From positions 174,593 through 238,592 of the forward strand of contig NZ_SAVA01000007.1 of NCBI RefSeq assembly GCF_004022465.1: DNA of 64,000 nt. The letters are read 5' to 3'. Within the stretch, counting starts at the first letter, position 1, and every line of letters starts with the position of its first letter. Below the pieces are notes generated by a model that ran no database searches, was not told the DNA's origin, and saw only the letters and a list, made by a program, of their open reading frames with translations. Below, piece after piece: positions 24,563 through 33,441 of this stretch. The DNA is from Rhodobacter huangdaonensis. GTDB taxonomy: Bacteria; Pseudomonadota; Alphaproteobacteria; Rhodobacterales; Rhodobacteraceae. The translations under genes were made by a program, and so were the position numbers.

Positions 24563-25288
24563 ATGCGTCGTGTCGCGGTTCTGGCCGCGTTCCTGTGCCT
24601 TGCCGCGCTGCCCGCCGCGGCGCAGCAGATCTCGCTCGACCTCGGCGGCAGCGACAGCCTTGCCGGCCGCTCGATGCTGATGATCGCGGGGATCACCCTG
24701 CTCAGCATCGCACCGGGGCTCGCGATCATGGTGACCTGCTTTCCCTTCGTGGTCACCGTGCTGTCGATCCTGCGTCAGGCGATGGGGTTGCAGCAGTCGC
24801 CGCCGAACATGCTGATCGTCAGTCTCGCGCTGTTCCTGACCTGGTTCATCATGGAACCGACCTTCACCGAAAGCTGGAACGCCGGCATCAGCCCGCTCCT
24901 CGACGGCACGGTCGACCTTGCCACGGCGTTCGCGCGCGGGGTGGAACCGTTTCGCGGCTTCATGGCCGGGCGGGTGAACCCCGACACCTTCGCCCAGCTT
25001 TCCGGCCTGCGCGACGGCACCCCCTTCGCGGGCGAGCTGAAGGCGGCGCCGCTTTCCACCCTGGTGCCGGCCTTCATGCTGTCCGAGATCTCCCGGGCGT
25101 TCGAGATCGGCTTTCTCGTCTATCTGCCCTTTCTCGTCATCGACCTTGTCGTCTCGGCGATCCTGATGTCGATGGGCATGATGATGGTGCCGCCCGCCGC
25201 CGTGGCGCTGCCCTTCAAGCTCGCCTTCTTCGTGGTGGCGAACGGCTGGGTGCTGGTCTCGGGGGCGCTGGTGCGCAGCTATCTCTAG
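24563..25288 (+). CDS. fliP: Flagellar type III export gate protein FliP
   Basis: 241 aa. It has a signal peptide (AFLCLAALPAAAQQ), then the FliP signature: FPFVVTVLSILRQAMGLQQSP, SPPNMLIVSLALFLTWF, LVPAFMLSEISRAFEIGF, LPFLVIDLVVSAILMSMGMM. It is part of the FliPQR gate in the basal body centre. The gap to fliN is 3 nt. It ends the plus-strand unit fliF-fliH-fliN-fliP. Confidence 0.96.
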   Translation: MRRVAVLAAFLCLAALPAAAQQISLDLGGSDSLAGRSMLMIAGITLLSIAPGLAIMVTCFPFVVTVLSILRQAMGLQQSPPNMLIVSLALFLTWFIMEPTFTESWNAGISPLLDGTVDLATAFARGVEPFRGFMAGRVNPDTFAQLSGLRDGTPFAGELKAAPLSTLVPAFMLSEISRAFEIGFLVYLPFLVIDLVVSAILMSMGMMMVPPAAVALPFKLAFFVVANGWVLVSGALVRSYL

Positions 25289-25307
25289 CGCCGCGGCCCG
25301 CGGCCGG

Positions 25308-25814
25308 TCACTCGGCCGCGCGGCGCGGCAGCACCCAGCCCGGACGGATCCGGTGGCAGGTATAGCCGTTCGGGAAACGCTCGAGGTAGTCCTGATGCTC
25401 GGGCTCGGCCTGCCAGAACGGGCCGGCGGGGGCGAGTTCGGTCACCACCTTGCCCGGCCACAGGCCCGAGGCATCGACATCCGCGATGGTGTCGAGTGCG
25501 GTCTGGTGCTGCGCCTCGGACATGTAGAAGATCGCCGAGCGGTAGGAGAGGCCGATATCGTTGCCCTGCCGGTTCGGCGTGGTCGGGTCGTGGATCTGGA
25601 AGAAGAACTCGAGCAGCCGGCGATAGCTGATCTGCGCCGGATCGAAGGTGATCTCGATCGCCTCGGCATGGGTGCCGTGGTGGCGATAGGTCGCGTTCGC
25701 CACGTCGCCGCCGCTATAGCCGACGCGGGTCGCGATCACCCCCGGAAGCTTGCGGATCAGATCCTGCATCCCCCAGAAGCAGCCACCGGCAAGAAGGGCG
25801 GTCTCGGTCATCAT
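25308..25814 (-). CDS. msrA: Peptide methionine (S)-S-oxide reductase MsrA
   Basis: 168 aa with the active site GGCFWGMQ (C12), the family pattern GYSGGDVANATYRHHGTHAEAIEI and NRQGNDIGLSYRSAIFY. It reduces the S epimer of methionine sulfoxide. It overlaps msrB by 4 nt (ATGA), so both epimers are handled from one transcript. Confidence 0.97.
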   Translation of the reverse strand: MMTETALLAGGCFWGMQDLIRKLPGVIATRVGYSGGDVANATYRHHGTHAEAIEITFDPAQISYRRLLEFFFQIHDPTTPNRQGNDIGLSYRSAIFYMSEAQHQTALDTIADVDASGLWPGKVVTELAPAGPFWQAEPEHQDYLERFPNGYTCHRIRPGWVLPRRAAE

Positions 25815-26254
25815 TTCACCATGTCCAGATAGTCGCCATAGCCTTCGGCCTCCATCCGGTCGCGCGGGATGAAGCGCAGGCTGGCCGAGTTGATGCAATA
25901 GCGCAGCCCGCCGCGGTCCTGCGGCCCGTCCGGGAAGACATGGCCGAGATGGCTGTCGCCGTGTTTCGAGCGCACCTCGACCCGCACCATGCCATGGCTG
26001 AGGTCGCGGTGCGCGGTGACGTGCTCGGCCTCGAGCGGGCGGGTGAAGGACGGCCAGCCGCAATGGCTGTCGAACTTGTCCTGCGAGGCGAAGAGCGGCT
26101 CGCCCGAGACCACGTCGACGTAAAGCCCGGGCTCGGCGGTGTCGGTGTATTCGCCGGTGAAGGGCCGTTCGGTGCCGCTTTCCTGCGTCACCCGGTATTG
26201 CTCGGGCGTCAGCCGGGCCAGCGCCTCGGGCGTCTTCGCATAGGTCCTGCTCAT
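25811..26254 (-). CDS. msrB: Peptide methionine (R)-S-oxide reductase MsrB, zinc-free form
   Basis: 147 aa. The catalytic Cys is C120 in RYCINSASL, and the resolving Cys is C65 in HCGWPSF. The two CxxC zinc pairs of many MsrB proteins are absent: LYVDVVSGEPLF and VEVRSKHGDSHLGHVF occupy those places. It is therefore the zinc-less type. It reduces methionine-R-sulfoxide with thioredoxin. Confidence 0.96.
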   Translation of the reverse strand: MSRTYAKTPEALARLTPEQYRVTQESGTERPFTGEYTDTAEPGLYVDVVSGEPLFASQDKFDSHCGWPSFTRPLEAEHVTAHRDLSHGMVRVEVRSKHGDSHLGHVFPDGPQDRGGLRYCINSASLRFIPRDRMEAEGYGDYLDMVK

Positions 26255-26335
26255 GCGGTTCCCTCCTGTTGCGGTCTGGCGCAGAAGATGGGGCGCGGGC
26301 GGCGGATGTCCAGCCCCGCGCCCTTGCGGACCGTC

Positions 26336-29300
26336 TCAGGCCACCAGCTGCTCGGCGCGCTTGAGGTCGACCGAGACGAGCTGGCTCACCCCCTGCTCCT
26401 GCATCGTCACGCCGAACAGCCGGTCCATCCGGCTCATCGTCACCGCGTGGTGGGTGATGACGAGGAAGCGGGTGTCGGTGCGCCGCGTCATCTCGTCCAT
26501 CAGGTCGCAGAACCGGGTAACGTTCGCATCGTCGAGCGGCGCGTCGACCTCGTCGAGCACGCAGATCGGCGCCGGATTCGCCAGGAACACAGCGAAGATC
26601 AGCGCAAGCGCGGTCAGCGTCTGCTCGCCGCCCGACAGAAGCGACAGCGCCGACAGCTTCTTGCCCGGCGGCTGGCACATGATTTCAAGCCCGGCTTCGA
26701 GCGGGTCGTCGGATTCGACCAGCACCAGATTGGCCTCGCCGCCGCCGAAGAGGTGGGTGAACAGGTTGCGGAAGCTCTGGTTCACCTGCTCGAAGGCGGT
26801 CAGCAGCCGCTCGCGCCCCTCGCGGTTCAGCCCCTGGATGCCCGAGCGCAGCTTGCGGATCGCCTCTTCGAGGTCGCCCTTTTCCTGCACCAGCGTGTCG
26901 TATTCGCCCTGCACCTCGCGCGCGTCTTCCTCGGCGCGCAGGTTGACCGCGCCAAGTGCCTCGCGGCTGCGCTTCAGCCGGGCGACCTCGGTTTCCAGCT
27001 CATCGGCGCCGGGCATCTCCTCGGCGCCCTCGCCAAGGCTTGCAAACAGTGCCTGCGGCGATTGCTCGGTGACTTCGAGGATGCGGTCGGCGGCCTGCGA
27101 CAGCGTCGCGCGGGCGGCCTCGACCCGAGCCTCGGCGCGGGCCCGGCCCTCGCGCGCCTCGCCGGCCAGCCGCTCGGCCTCGCGCTCGGCGAATTGCGCC
27201 TCGCGCAGCGCGGCCTCGGCCGTGGCCAGACGCTCCGAGGCGGTGCCGCGGCGCTCCTCGGCACTCTCGATCGCCTCGGACAGCTCCTCGCGCTTCGCCG
27301 CCAGCTCCTCGGGCACCTCGGCCGCTTCGGACAGCTCGTCCACCGCCTCGGCGCGGCGCGCCGCCAGTTCCGCCGAACGCTTCTCGGCGGTCTCGAGCCG
27401 GTGGCGCCAGCCGGACAGCTCCTTGGTGATCTCCTGCCGGCGCTTCAGCCGGGCTTCGCCCTCGCGGCGGATCTCGTCATGGGCCGAGCGGCGGGTGAGC
27501 ATCGTCACCCGCGCCGCCTCGACCGTCATCTTCACCGCGTCGACATCGGCGCGCGCGGCATCGAGGTTCGGCAGCGCCGCCGATTGCGCCTCGGCCTCGG
27601 CGAGCGCCAGCCGCGCCGCGGACGCCTCGTCGCCATGCCGCTTCATTGCCAGCCGCGCGGATTCGAGCTTGCCCGCGGCAATCGCACGCTCGGCCTCGGC
27701 CCGGCTCAGCGCGCGGCCGGCTTCGGCCAGACGCTGATCGGCGGTGCGGCGCGCCTCGCGGGCGCGGGCATCGGCGGTCGAGGCATCGGCGAGCGCCCGG
27801 GTCAGCGCCTCATGCGCCTGCCGTGCGCCCTCGGCCCGCGCCGCGACCTCCTCGAGGTCGCGTTTCAGCTCGACCAGACGGTTGAGCTGGCGCAATCGCA
27901 GCGCGGCGGCGCTTGGCGCATCCTCGGCGCCGGCGCGGAAGCCGTCCCACCGCCACAGATCGCCCGCGAGCGACACCAGCCGCTGGCCGGGCGCCAGCAG
28001 CGGCTGCAACCGCGCGCCCTCGGCAGCGTCGGCGACAAGGCCGATCTGGCCGATGCGGCGGGCCAGCACCTCGGGCACGCCGACATGCGAGGCCAGCGGC
28101 GCGACGCCCGCGGGCAGCGGTTGCGGCGCGTCGTAATCGGGCAGAAGACCCCAGCCCGAGGCGGCGTCTTCCCCGACCTCGGGGGCGCGCAGGTCGTCGG
28201 CCAGCGCCGCGCCAAGCGCCGCCTCATAGCCCGGTTCCACCTGCACCCGGTCGAGCAGCTGCTGGCCGCTCGCCGCCTCGCGCTCGACCAGCCGGGCGAG
28301 CGCGGTCACCTCGGCGCGCAGCGCGCCGGCCTCGCCCTCGGCCTCGGACCGCATCGCACGGGCGGCCGATTCGCGGGCCTGCACCTCGGCACGGGCCTCC
28401 TCGGCGGCGGTCAGCATCTCCTCGGCGGTCTCGGTCGCCTCCTGCGCCTCTTCCTGCGCGATCTGCGCCGCCTCGAAGGCCTCGCCGGCGCGTTCAAGCG
28501 CCTCGGCGGCCTCCTCGGCCTGATCGGCCGCGCGCGCGGCCTCGGCCTCGGCGCGGGTCGCGGTCGCGCGGCTGTCGGACAAAAGCCGCTGCGCCGAGCC
28601 GTGCCGGGCCGCAAGCCGGGCGACATCCTCGGTCATCTCGGCGAGCTGCGCCTCGCGGTCGGCCAGCACCCCCGCCGCTTCGGCCGAGGCCTCGGCCGCC
28701 GCCTCGAGCTTGTCGTCCTGGCCTTCGGCCGCCTTCAGCAGCTGCCCCATCTCCCAGTCGAGCCGCTCGATCGTCTCGCCGGCGTCGCGGTTCAGCCCGG
28801 CCTCGCGCTCCATGTCGCGGTCAAGCTGGGTGATGCGCGATTTCAGCGTCTCGATCCGGGCCGCCGCCTGCGCTTCCTGATCGGAGAGCGCGTCGCGCTG
28901 CAACACCAGCCGCTGCAGGATCGCGCCGGCGATCGCCTCTTCCTCGCGCAGCGGCGGCAGGCCGTCTTCCTGCACCGCGCGCGCCTTCGCCGCCGAGCGC
29001 GCCGCGCCCTCGGCCTGCGCCGCCGCGGTCAGCCGCGCCCGCAGCCCCGCCTCGGCCTCCTCGCGGGCAAGGTCGGCCTCGCGCCAGCGCCGATAGAGCA
29101 GCATGCCCTCGGCCCGGCGCAGCGCCGCACCGAGCTCGCGATAGCGCGCCGCCTGCCGGGCCTGCCGGGCAAGCGTGGCCAGCTGCCCGCCCAGCTGCTC
29201 GACCACGTCATCGACGCGCAGCAGGTTCTGTTCGGCGCCATTGAGCTTCAGCTCGGCCTCGTGCCGGCGCTGATACAGGCCCGAGATCCCCGCCGCCTCT

Positions 29301-29794
29301 TCCAGAATCCGCCGCCGCGCCTTCGGCTTGGCGTTGATCAGTTCGGAAATCTGCCCCTGCCGCACCAGCGCCGGCGATTGCGAGCCGGTCGAGGCATCGG
29401 CAAACAGCATCTGCACGTCGCGCGCCCGCACGTCCTTGCCGTTCACCTTGTAGGCCGAGCCCGCATCGCGGGTGATCCGGCGCACGATCTCCAGCGTGTC
29501 GGCATCGTTGAAGCCCGAGGGCGCCAGCCGCTCGGTATTGTCGATGCTGAGCGAGACCTCGGCGAAGTTGCGCGCCGGCCGGGTGGCGGCGCCGGCGAAG
29601 ATCACGTCCTCCATGCCGTCGCCGCGCATCGCGGTCGGGCGGTTCTCGCCCATCACCCAGCGCAGCGCCTCGAGCAGGTTCGACTTGCCGCAGCCATTCG
29701 GCCCGACGACGCCGGTCAGACCGTCGTGGATCACGAGGTCGGTCGGGTCGACGAAGCTCTTGAAGCCGTTCAGGCGCAGGCGGGAGAAGCGCAA
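26336..29794 (-). CDS. smc: Chromosome segregation protein SMC
   Basis: 1152 aa. Walker A is GPNGCGKSN (31-39). Long coiled coils very rich in Ala and Glu flank a central hinge near residues 500-630. At the C-terminal end the signature LSGGEQTLTALALIFA and Walker B VLDEVDAPLDDANV complete the ATPase. SMC organises and separates the nucleoid with ScpA/ScpB. The coding strand is so GC-rich that long antisense frames appear opposite it; none has the features of a real gene. Confidence 0.97.
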   Translation of the reverse strand: MRFSRLRLNGFKSFVDPTDLVIHDGLTGVVGPNGCGKSNLLEALRWVMGENRPTAMRGDGMEDVIFAGAATRPARNFAEVSLSIDNTERLAPSGFNDADTLEIVRRITRDAGSAYKVNGKDVRARDVQMLFADASTGSQSPALVRQGQISELINAKPKARRRILEEAAGISGLYQRRHEAELKLNGAEQNLLRVDDVVEQLGGQLATLARQARQAARYRELGAALRRAEGMLLYRRWREADLAREEAEAGLRARLTAAAQAEGAARSAAKARAVQEDGLPPLREEEAIAGAILQRLVLQRDALSDQEAQAAARIETLKSRITQLDRDMEREAGLNRDAGETIERLDWEMGQLLKAAEGQDDKLEAAAEASAEAAGVLADREAQLAEMTEDVARLAARHGSAQRLLSDSRATATRAEAEAARAADQAEEAAEALERAGEAFEAAQIAQEEAQEATETAEEMLTAAEEARAEVQARESAARAMRSEAEGEAGALRAEVTALARLVEREAASGQQLLDRVQVEPGYEAALGAALADDLRAPEVGEDAASGWGLLPDYDAPQPLPAGVAPLASHVGVPEVLARRIGQIGLVADAAEGARLQPLLAPGQRLVSLAGDLWRWDGFRAGAEDAPSAAALRLRQLNRLVELKRDLEEVAARAEGARQAHEALTRALADASTADARAREARRTADQRLAEAGRALSRAEAERAIAAGKLESARLAMKRHGDEASAARLALAEAEAQSAALPNLDAARADVDAVKMTVEAARVTMLTRRSAHDEIRREGEARLKRRQEITKELSGWRHRLETAEKRSAELAARRAEAVDELSEAAEVPEELAAKREELSEAIESAEERRGTASERLATAEAALREAQFAEREAERLAGEAREGRARAEARVEAARATLSQAADRILEVTEQSPQALFASLGEGAEEMPGADELETEVARLKRSREALGAVNLRAEEDAREVQGEYDTLVQEKGDLEEAIRKLRSGIQGLNREGRERLLTAFEQVNQSFRNLFTHLFGGGEANLVLVESDDPLEAGLEIMCQPPGKKLSALSLLSGGEQTLTALALIFAVFLANPAPICVLDEVDAPLDDANVTRFCDLMDEMTRRTDTRFLVITHHAVTMSRMDRLFGVTMQEQGVSQLVSVDLKRAEQLVA

Positions 29795-29890
29795 GGCAGA
29801 TCTTTCCGATTCTGTTCAGGGTGGGGCAGTTTCGGGTGCAGCCACGGGCGAGTCAACCGCGCACCCCATGATCTGGCGGGCTGGACGCGG

Positions 29891-29899
29891 TTATCCACA
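29891..29899 (+). promoter_or_regulatory. Perfect DnaA box
   Basis: TTATCCACA, the consensus DnaA-binding nonamer, lies in the divergent region between smc and lrgA, 97 nt upstream of the smc start. It is the only perfect copy I noticed. It may titrate DnaA or regulate smc; a single box does not mark an origin. Confidence 0.5.
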
Positions 29900-29919
29900 A
29901 GATCTGCGCGGGTTTCGGC

Positions 29920-29947
29920 TTGATCCCGGCCGCGCCTTGCCTAGGCT
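29920..29947 (+). promoter_or_regulatory. Likely promoter of lrgA-lrgB
   Basis: TTGATC (29920-29925) and TAGGCT (29942-29947) are separated by 16 nt. The start codon of lrgA is 32 nt beyond the -10 box. Confidence 0.5.
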
Positions 29948-29978
29948 GGGCACAGGTTCGCGCAATAAGGGAAGGCCG

Positions 29979-30335
29979 ATGGTCCCGGCTCTGTCAATCA
30001 TCCTGATCTTTCAGCTCGTGGGCGAGGTGATCTCGCGCGCGCTGCACCTGCCGCTGCCCGGGCCGGTGCTGGGCATGGTGGGGCTGGTGCTGGCCTTGCA
30101 GATGATCCCGCCGCTCGGCGCGATCATCCGGCCCGCGGCGCAGGGGCTTTTGGCCAATCTGGCGCTGCTCTTCGTGCCGGCGGGGGTGGGGGTGGTGGCG
30201 CATCTGCCGACGATTGCCGCGCATGGGCTCGCGCTCGCCGTCTCGCTGGTCGTCTCGACGCTGCTTGCAATCATCGTGGGGGCGCTGACCTTCACCTGGG
30301 TCGCGCGGCTGGTGGGGAGCAATCCCGATGACTGA
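29979..30335 (+). CDS. lrgA: LrgA/CidA family membrane protein
   Basis: 118 aa with four membrane helices. The family features LPLPGPVLGMVGLVLAL and LLFVPAGVGVVAHL are present. The LrgA/CidA family is holin-like and, together with LrgB, is tied to cell lysis control or to transport of small carbon acids. ATG 29979 follows AAGGGAAGG. It overlaps lrgB by 8 nt. Confidence 0.93.
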   Translation: MVPALSIILIFQLVGEVISRALHLPLPGPVLGMVGLVLALQMIPPLGAIIRPAAQGLLANLALLFVPAGVGVVAHLPTIAAHGLALAVSLVVSTLLAIIVGALTFTWVARLVGSNPDD

Positions 30336-31044
30336 CGCCGCACTGATCTGGTCCTACCTCGCCTCGAAGCCGCTTTTGTGGCTGGCTGCGACGCTGATCG
30401 CCTATTGGGCGGGCGACCGGATCTATCGACTGGCCCGCTGCAACCCGATTGCCAACCCGGTGCTGATCGCGGTGGTGCTGCTCGCGGTGCTGCTCGAGCT
30501 GACCGGCACCACTTACGAAAGCTACTTCGACGGCGCGCAATTCGTGCATTTCATGCTTGGCCCGGCGACGGTGTGTCTGGCGGTGCCGCTGCAGGCGAAC
30601 CTCGGCAAGATCCGCAAGGCACTGGTGCCGATCACGGTGGCGCTGGTCGCGGGCTCGTTCACCGCGGTGTTCTCGGCGCTGGCGATCGCCTGGGCACTGG
30701 GCGCGGACAAGGGGCTGCTGGCCACGCTCGCGCCGAAATCGGCGACCGCCCCGGTCGCCATCGGCATCTCCGAAAGCCTCGGCGGCGCGCCGACGCTGAC
30801 CGCGGTGCTGGTGCTGCTCACCGGCATGATCGGGGCGATCTTCGTCACCCCGATGCTGAACGCGATCGGGCTCACCGACTGGCGCGCGCGCGGCTTTGCG
30901 ACCGGGGTCGCCGCACATGGCATCGGCACCGCCCGCGCCTTTCAGGTGAACGACACGGCGGGGGTCTTCGCCTCGATCGGGATGGGGCTCAATGCGGTGC
31001 TGACGGCCTTCCTCGCACCGCTGGTGCTGCAGCTGTTCCTCTAG
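30328..31044 (+). CDS. lrgB: LrgB/CidB family membrane protein
   Basis: 238 aa with about seven hydrophobic helices. LrgB motifs are seen at FMLGPATVCLAVPL, LAPKSATAPVAIGISE and ARGFATGVAAHGIGTARAF. It works as a partner of LrgA. The 3' end overlaps the stop of the next, converging gene by 4 nt. Confidence 0.95.
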   Translation: MTDAALIWSYLASKPLLWLAATLIAYWAGDRIYRLARCNPIANPVLIAVVLLAVLLELTGTTYESYFDGAQFVHFMLGPATVCLAVPLQANLGKIRKALVPITVALVAGSFTAVFSALAIAWALGADKGLLATLAPKSATAPVAIGISESLGGAPTLTAVLVLLTGMIGAIFVTPMLNAIGLTDWRARGFATGVAAHGIGTARAFQVNDTAGVFASIGMGLNAVLTAFLAPLVLQLFL

Positions 31045-31715
31045 CCGCGGGTGCGGGGCGGGCGCGGCTTGTAGACCGGCAGCTTCCAGCCCCAGCGCAG
31101 CGACCCGGCCCGCAGCCCGAAGGTCACAAGACCGCAGCCGATCGCCGCCGGCAGCCCCGGCGCGCCGGCCGCCGTCAGCAGCAGCGCCGCCCCCGCGCCG
31201 GCAAAGGCGCAGCTGAGATAGAGCTCGCCCTGCTTCAGCGTCAGCGGCACCTCGTTGCACACGACATCGCGCATCAGCCCGCCGAACGAGCCGGTGACCA
31301 CCCCCATGATCAGCACCGTGACCGGCCCGTGCCCGCGCGACATCGTCACCGCGACACCCGCCGGCACCGCGACGGCGAGCGCACAGGCATCCAGCCACAG
31401 CAGCGTGCGATAGCGGCTTTCCAGCAGATGCGCGGTGAAGAAGACCAGCACCGCCGCCCCGGCGATCAGCACCATGTAGACGGGCTGGCCGACCCAGAAC
31501 ACCGGGATCCGCCCGATCAGCAGATCGCGCAGCGTGCCGCCCCCCACCGCGGTCAGGGCCGCGATGAAGATGAAGCCCACAAGATCGAGCTGCTGGCGCG
31601 AGGCGACCAGTGCGCCCGTCAGCGCGAAGACGAAGACCGAGATGTAATCGAGCGCGATGCCAACGGGCAGCGTCGTCAGATAGTCGATGACCGGATGCTG
31701 ATCCCCGGGGGTCAT
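31041..31715 (-). CDS. TRIC-type (UPF0126/YicG) cation channel protein
   Basis: 224 aa with seven membrane helices. Two UPF0126 repeats are visible, each with a GGG-type motif: ALTAVGGGTLRDLLIG and VVTGSFGGLMRDVVCNE. Bacterial members are homologues of trimeric intracellular cation (TRIC) channels and probably conduct K+. YicG of E. coli has been linked to glycine export. It stands alone on this strand between lrgB and rnhA. Confidence 0.9.
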   Translation of the reverse strand: MTPGDQHPVIDYLTTLPVGIALDYISVFVFALTGALVASRQQLDLVGFIFIAALTAVGGGTLRDLLIGRIPVFWVGQPVYMVLIAGAAVLVFFTAHLLESRYRTLLWLDACALAVAVPAGVAVTMSRGHGPVTVLIMGVVTGSFGGLMRDVVCNEVPLTLKQGELYLSCAFAGAGAALLLTAAGAPGLPAAIGCGLVTFGLRAGSLRWGWKLPVYKPRPPRTRG

Positions 31716-31753
31716 GGCGGCGCCTCGCTGCGGTGTCGCCCGATGCTAGCCGG

Positions 31754-32212
31754 TTATTTGCCGCCTTTATAGGGGGCCATGCCGGCGCGGGCGAGCTCGT
31801 CGGCGCGCTCGTTCTCGGCGTGGCCGGCGTGGCCCTTGATCCATTTCCAGGTCACCCTGTGGCGCGCCTGCGCCGCATCGAGGCGCTGCCACAGATCGAC
31901 GTTCTTCACCGGCTTGCGGTCCGCCGTCTTCCAGCCGTTGCGCTTCCAGCCATGGATCCAGCCGGTCACCCCGTTCTTCACATAGGCCGAGTCGGTGGTG
32001 ATGGTGATCGCCACCTCGCGGGTCAGCGCCTCGAGCGCGCTGATCGCGGCCAGCAGCTCCATCCGGTTGTTGGTGGTCATCGCCTCGCCGCCGTTCAGCT
32101 CGCGCTCTTTGGCGACAGTCCCGCCCTCCATCGCGCGCATCAGCACGCCCCAGCCCCCCGGCCCGGGGTTGCCCGAGCAGGCGCCGTCGGTCCATGCAAA
32201 GAAGTCGGCCAT
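31754..32212 (-). CDS. rnhA: Ribonuclease HI
   Basis: 152 aa. The catalytic residues are in TDGACSGNPGPGGWG (Asp9), AMTTNNRMELLA (Glu), TTDSAYVKNG (Asp) and GHAGHAENERADELA (His, Asp). It cuts RNA in RNA-DNA hybrids. I chose MADFFAWTDG as the start because it matches the usual RNase HI N-terminus. A start six codons upstream (MERLED) is possible. One of the dispersed palindromic repeats lies just upstream. Confidence 0.96.
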   Translation of the reverse strand: MADFFAWTDGACSGNPGPGGWGVLMRAMEGGTVAKERELNGGEAMTTNNRMELLAAISALEALTREVAITITTDSAYVKNGVTGWIHGWKRNGWKTADRKPVKNVDLWQRLDAAQARHRVTWKWIKGHAGHAENERADELARAGMAPYKGGK

Positions 32213-32228
32213 GTCTTCCAATCGCTCC

Positions 32229-32259
32229 AAATATCCCGGGGTGCGGGGCAGCGCCCCGC
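32229..32259 (+). repeat. Dispersed intergenic palindromic repeat, copy 1
   Basis: AAATATCCCGGGGTGCGGGG followed by CAGCGCCCCGC. The second half forms a GCGGGGC-AGC-GCCCCGC hairpin. It lies between rnhA and ispH. The same unit occurs at 36419-36475, 49822-49867, 63121-63186 and 63216-63280. Confidence 0.75.
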
Positions 32260-32285
32260 ATCTGTCCGCTCCGTTTGCGCCGCGC

Positions 32286-33230
32286 TCAGGCGGTGCGCAA
32301 GACCCGCGGCACCTTGAACTCGATGTCCTCGCGCGCGGTCTCGACCCGCTCGACGGTCAGCGCGTAATGCTCGGCGAAGGCGTCGATCACCTCGTTCACC
32401 AGCACCTCGGGCGCCGAGGCGCCGGCAGTCACGCCGACTGCGCGAATGCCCTCGAGCGCGCGCCAGTCGATGTCGGTCGCGCGCTGCACCAGCTGGCTGT
32501 AGGCGCAGCCCTCGGCGCGGCCGACCTCGACCAGACGGCGCGAGTTCGACGAGTTCGGCGCGCCGATCACCAGCAGCGCGTCGATCTTCGGCGCAATCGC
32601 CTTCACCGCCGCCTGCCGGTTCGTCGTGGCATAGCAGATGTCTTCCTTCGCCGGCCCGACGATCGCCGGGAACCGTGCCTTCAGCGCCGCGACGATCTCG
32701 GTGGTGTCGTCGACCGAGAGCGTCGTCTGGGTGATGAACGCAAGCCGCGCCGGATCGCGCGGGTCGAGATGCGCGACATCGTCCACGGTCTCGACCAGCA
32801 GCACCTCGCCGTCGGGCAGCTGCCCCATCGTGCCCAGCACCTCGGGATGGCCGGCATGACCGATCATCACCATCTGCAGCCCGGCCTCGTGATGACGCTC
32901 GGCCTCGATATGCACCTTGCTGACCAGCGGGCAGGTGGCATCGACCCAGATCATCTCGCGCCGCTGCGCCTCGGCCGGCACCGATTTCGGCACGCCATGC
33001 GCCGAGAAGATCACCGGCCGGTCGGCGGGCACCTCGTCCAGCTCCTCGACGAAGACCGCGCCCTTGTCGCGCAGCCCGTCGACGACGAACTTGTTGTGCA
33101 CGATCTCGTGGCGCACATAGACCGGCGCCCCCCATTTCTCGAGCGCCATCTCGACGATCTTGATCGCCCGGTCGACGCCGGCGCAGAAACCGCGCGGCGC
33201 GGCGAGGTAGAGGGTCAGGGCTGGCTTCAT
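32286..33230 (-). CDS. ispH: 4-hydroxy-3-methylbut-2-enyl diphosphate reductase
   Basis: 314 aa. The three Cys ligands of the [4Fe-4S] cluster are in APRGFCAGVDRA (C16), DATCPLVSKVH and KEDICYATTNRQ. The last enzyme of the MEP pathway, it makes IPP and DMAPP, precursors of the ubiquinone side chain and carotenoids. The start at 33230 has GGAGAG just upstream. Confidence 0.97.
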   Translation of the reverse strand: MKPALTLYLAAPRGFCAGVDRAIKIVEMALEKWGAPVYVRHEIVHNKFVVDGLRDKGAVFVEELDEVPADRPVIFSAHGVPKSVPAEAQRREMIWVDATCPLVSKVHIEAERHHEAGLQMVMIGHAGHPEVLGTMGQLPDGEVLLVETVDDVAHLDPRDPARLAFITQTTLSVDDTTEIVAALKARFPAIVGPAKEDICYATTNRQAAVKAIAPKIDALLVIGAPNSSNSRRLVEVGRAEGCAYSQLVQRATDIDWRALEGIRAVGVTAGASAPEVLVNEVIDAFAEHYALTVERVETAREDIEFKVPRVLRTA

Positions 33231-33300
33231 CGCGCTCTCCTTGGTCTGTCCCTGACCTAATGCGCCCCGCCCGGCGCGTCCAGCCCGGCGCGGGCGGCAT

Positions 33301-33380
33301 GCAAAAGGCAAAAATAGCCGCGACACATTCGGTCAATTCATGCTGCGTACGCGAATTTTTATTGCGCTGCGACTGCAAAA
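33301..33380 (+). promoter_or_regulatory. Cluster of GCAAAA/TTGC half-sites upstream of mcd
   Basis: In the 211-nt gap between ispH and mcd there are GCAAAA at 33301 and 33308, TTGC at 33362 and GCAAAA at 33375. The last two form an inverted pair (9-nt spacer). Short-chain fatty-acyl regulators of the PccR/RamB/ScfR type bind TTTGCAAA-like sites in related bacteria, so this is a candidate operator for mcd. No perfect TTTGCAAA is present. Confidence 0.3.
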
Positions 33381-33441
33381 TGCCTAAGCACGGGACCAAC
33401 GCAAGACGAGGCGCCGATTCCGGGCGCAAGATGGGGCTGAC

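Noticed and set aside
25940..29923. A very long open frame (about 1300 codons) on the plus strand opposite smc
   Set aside because: It is the antisense of a highly conserved, GC-rich coiled-coil gene. The predicted protein is Arg/Leu/Gly-rich with no domain, and SMC motifs on the other strand are complete.
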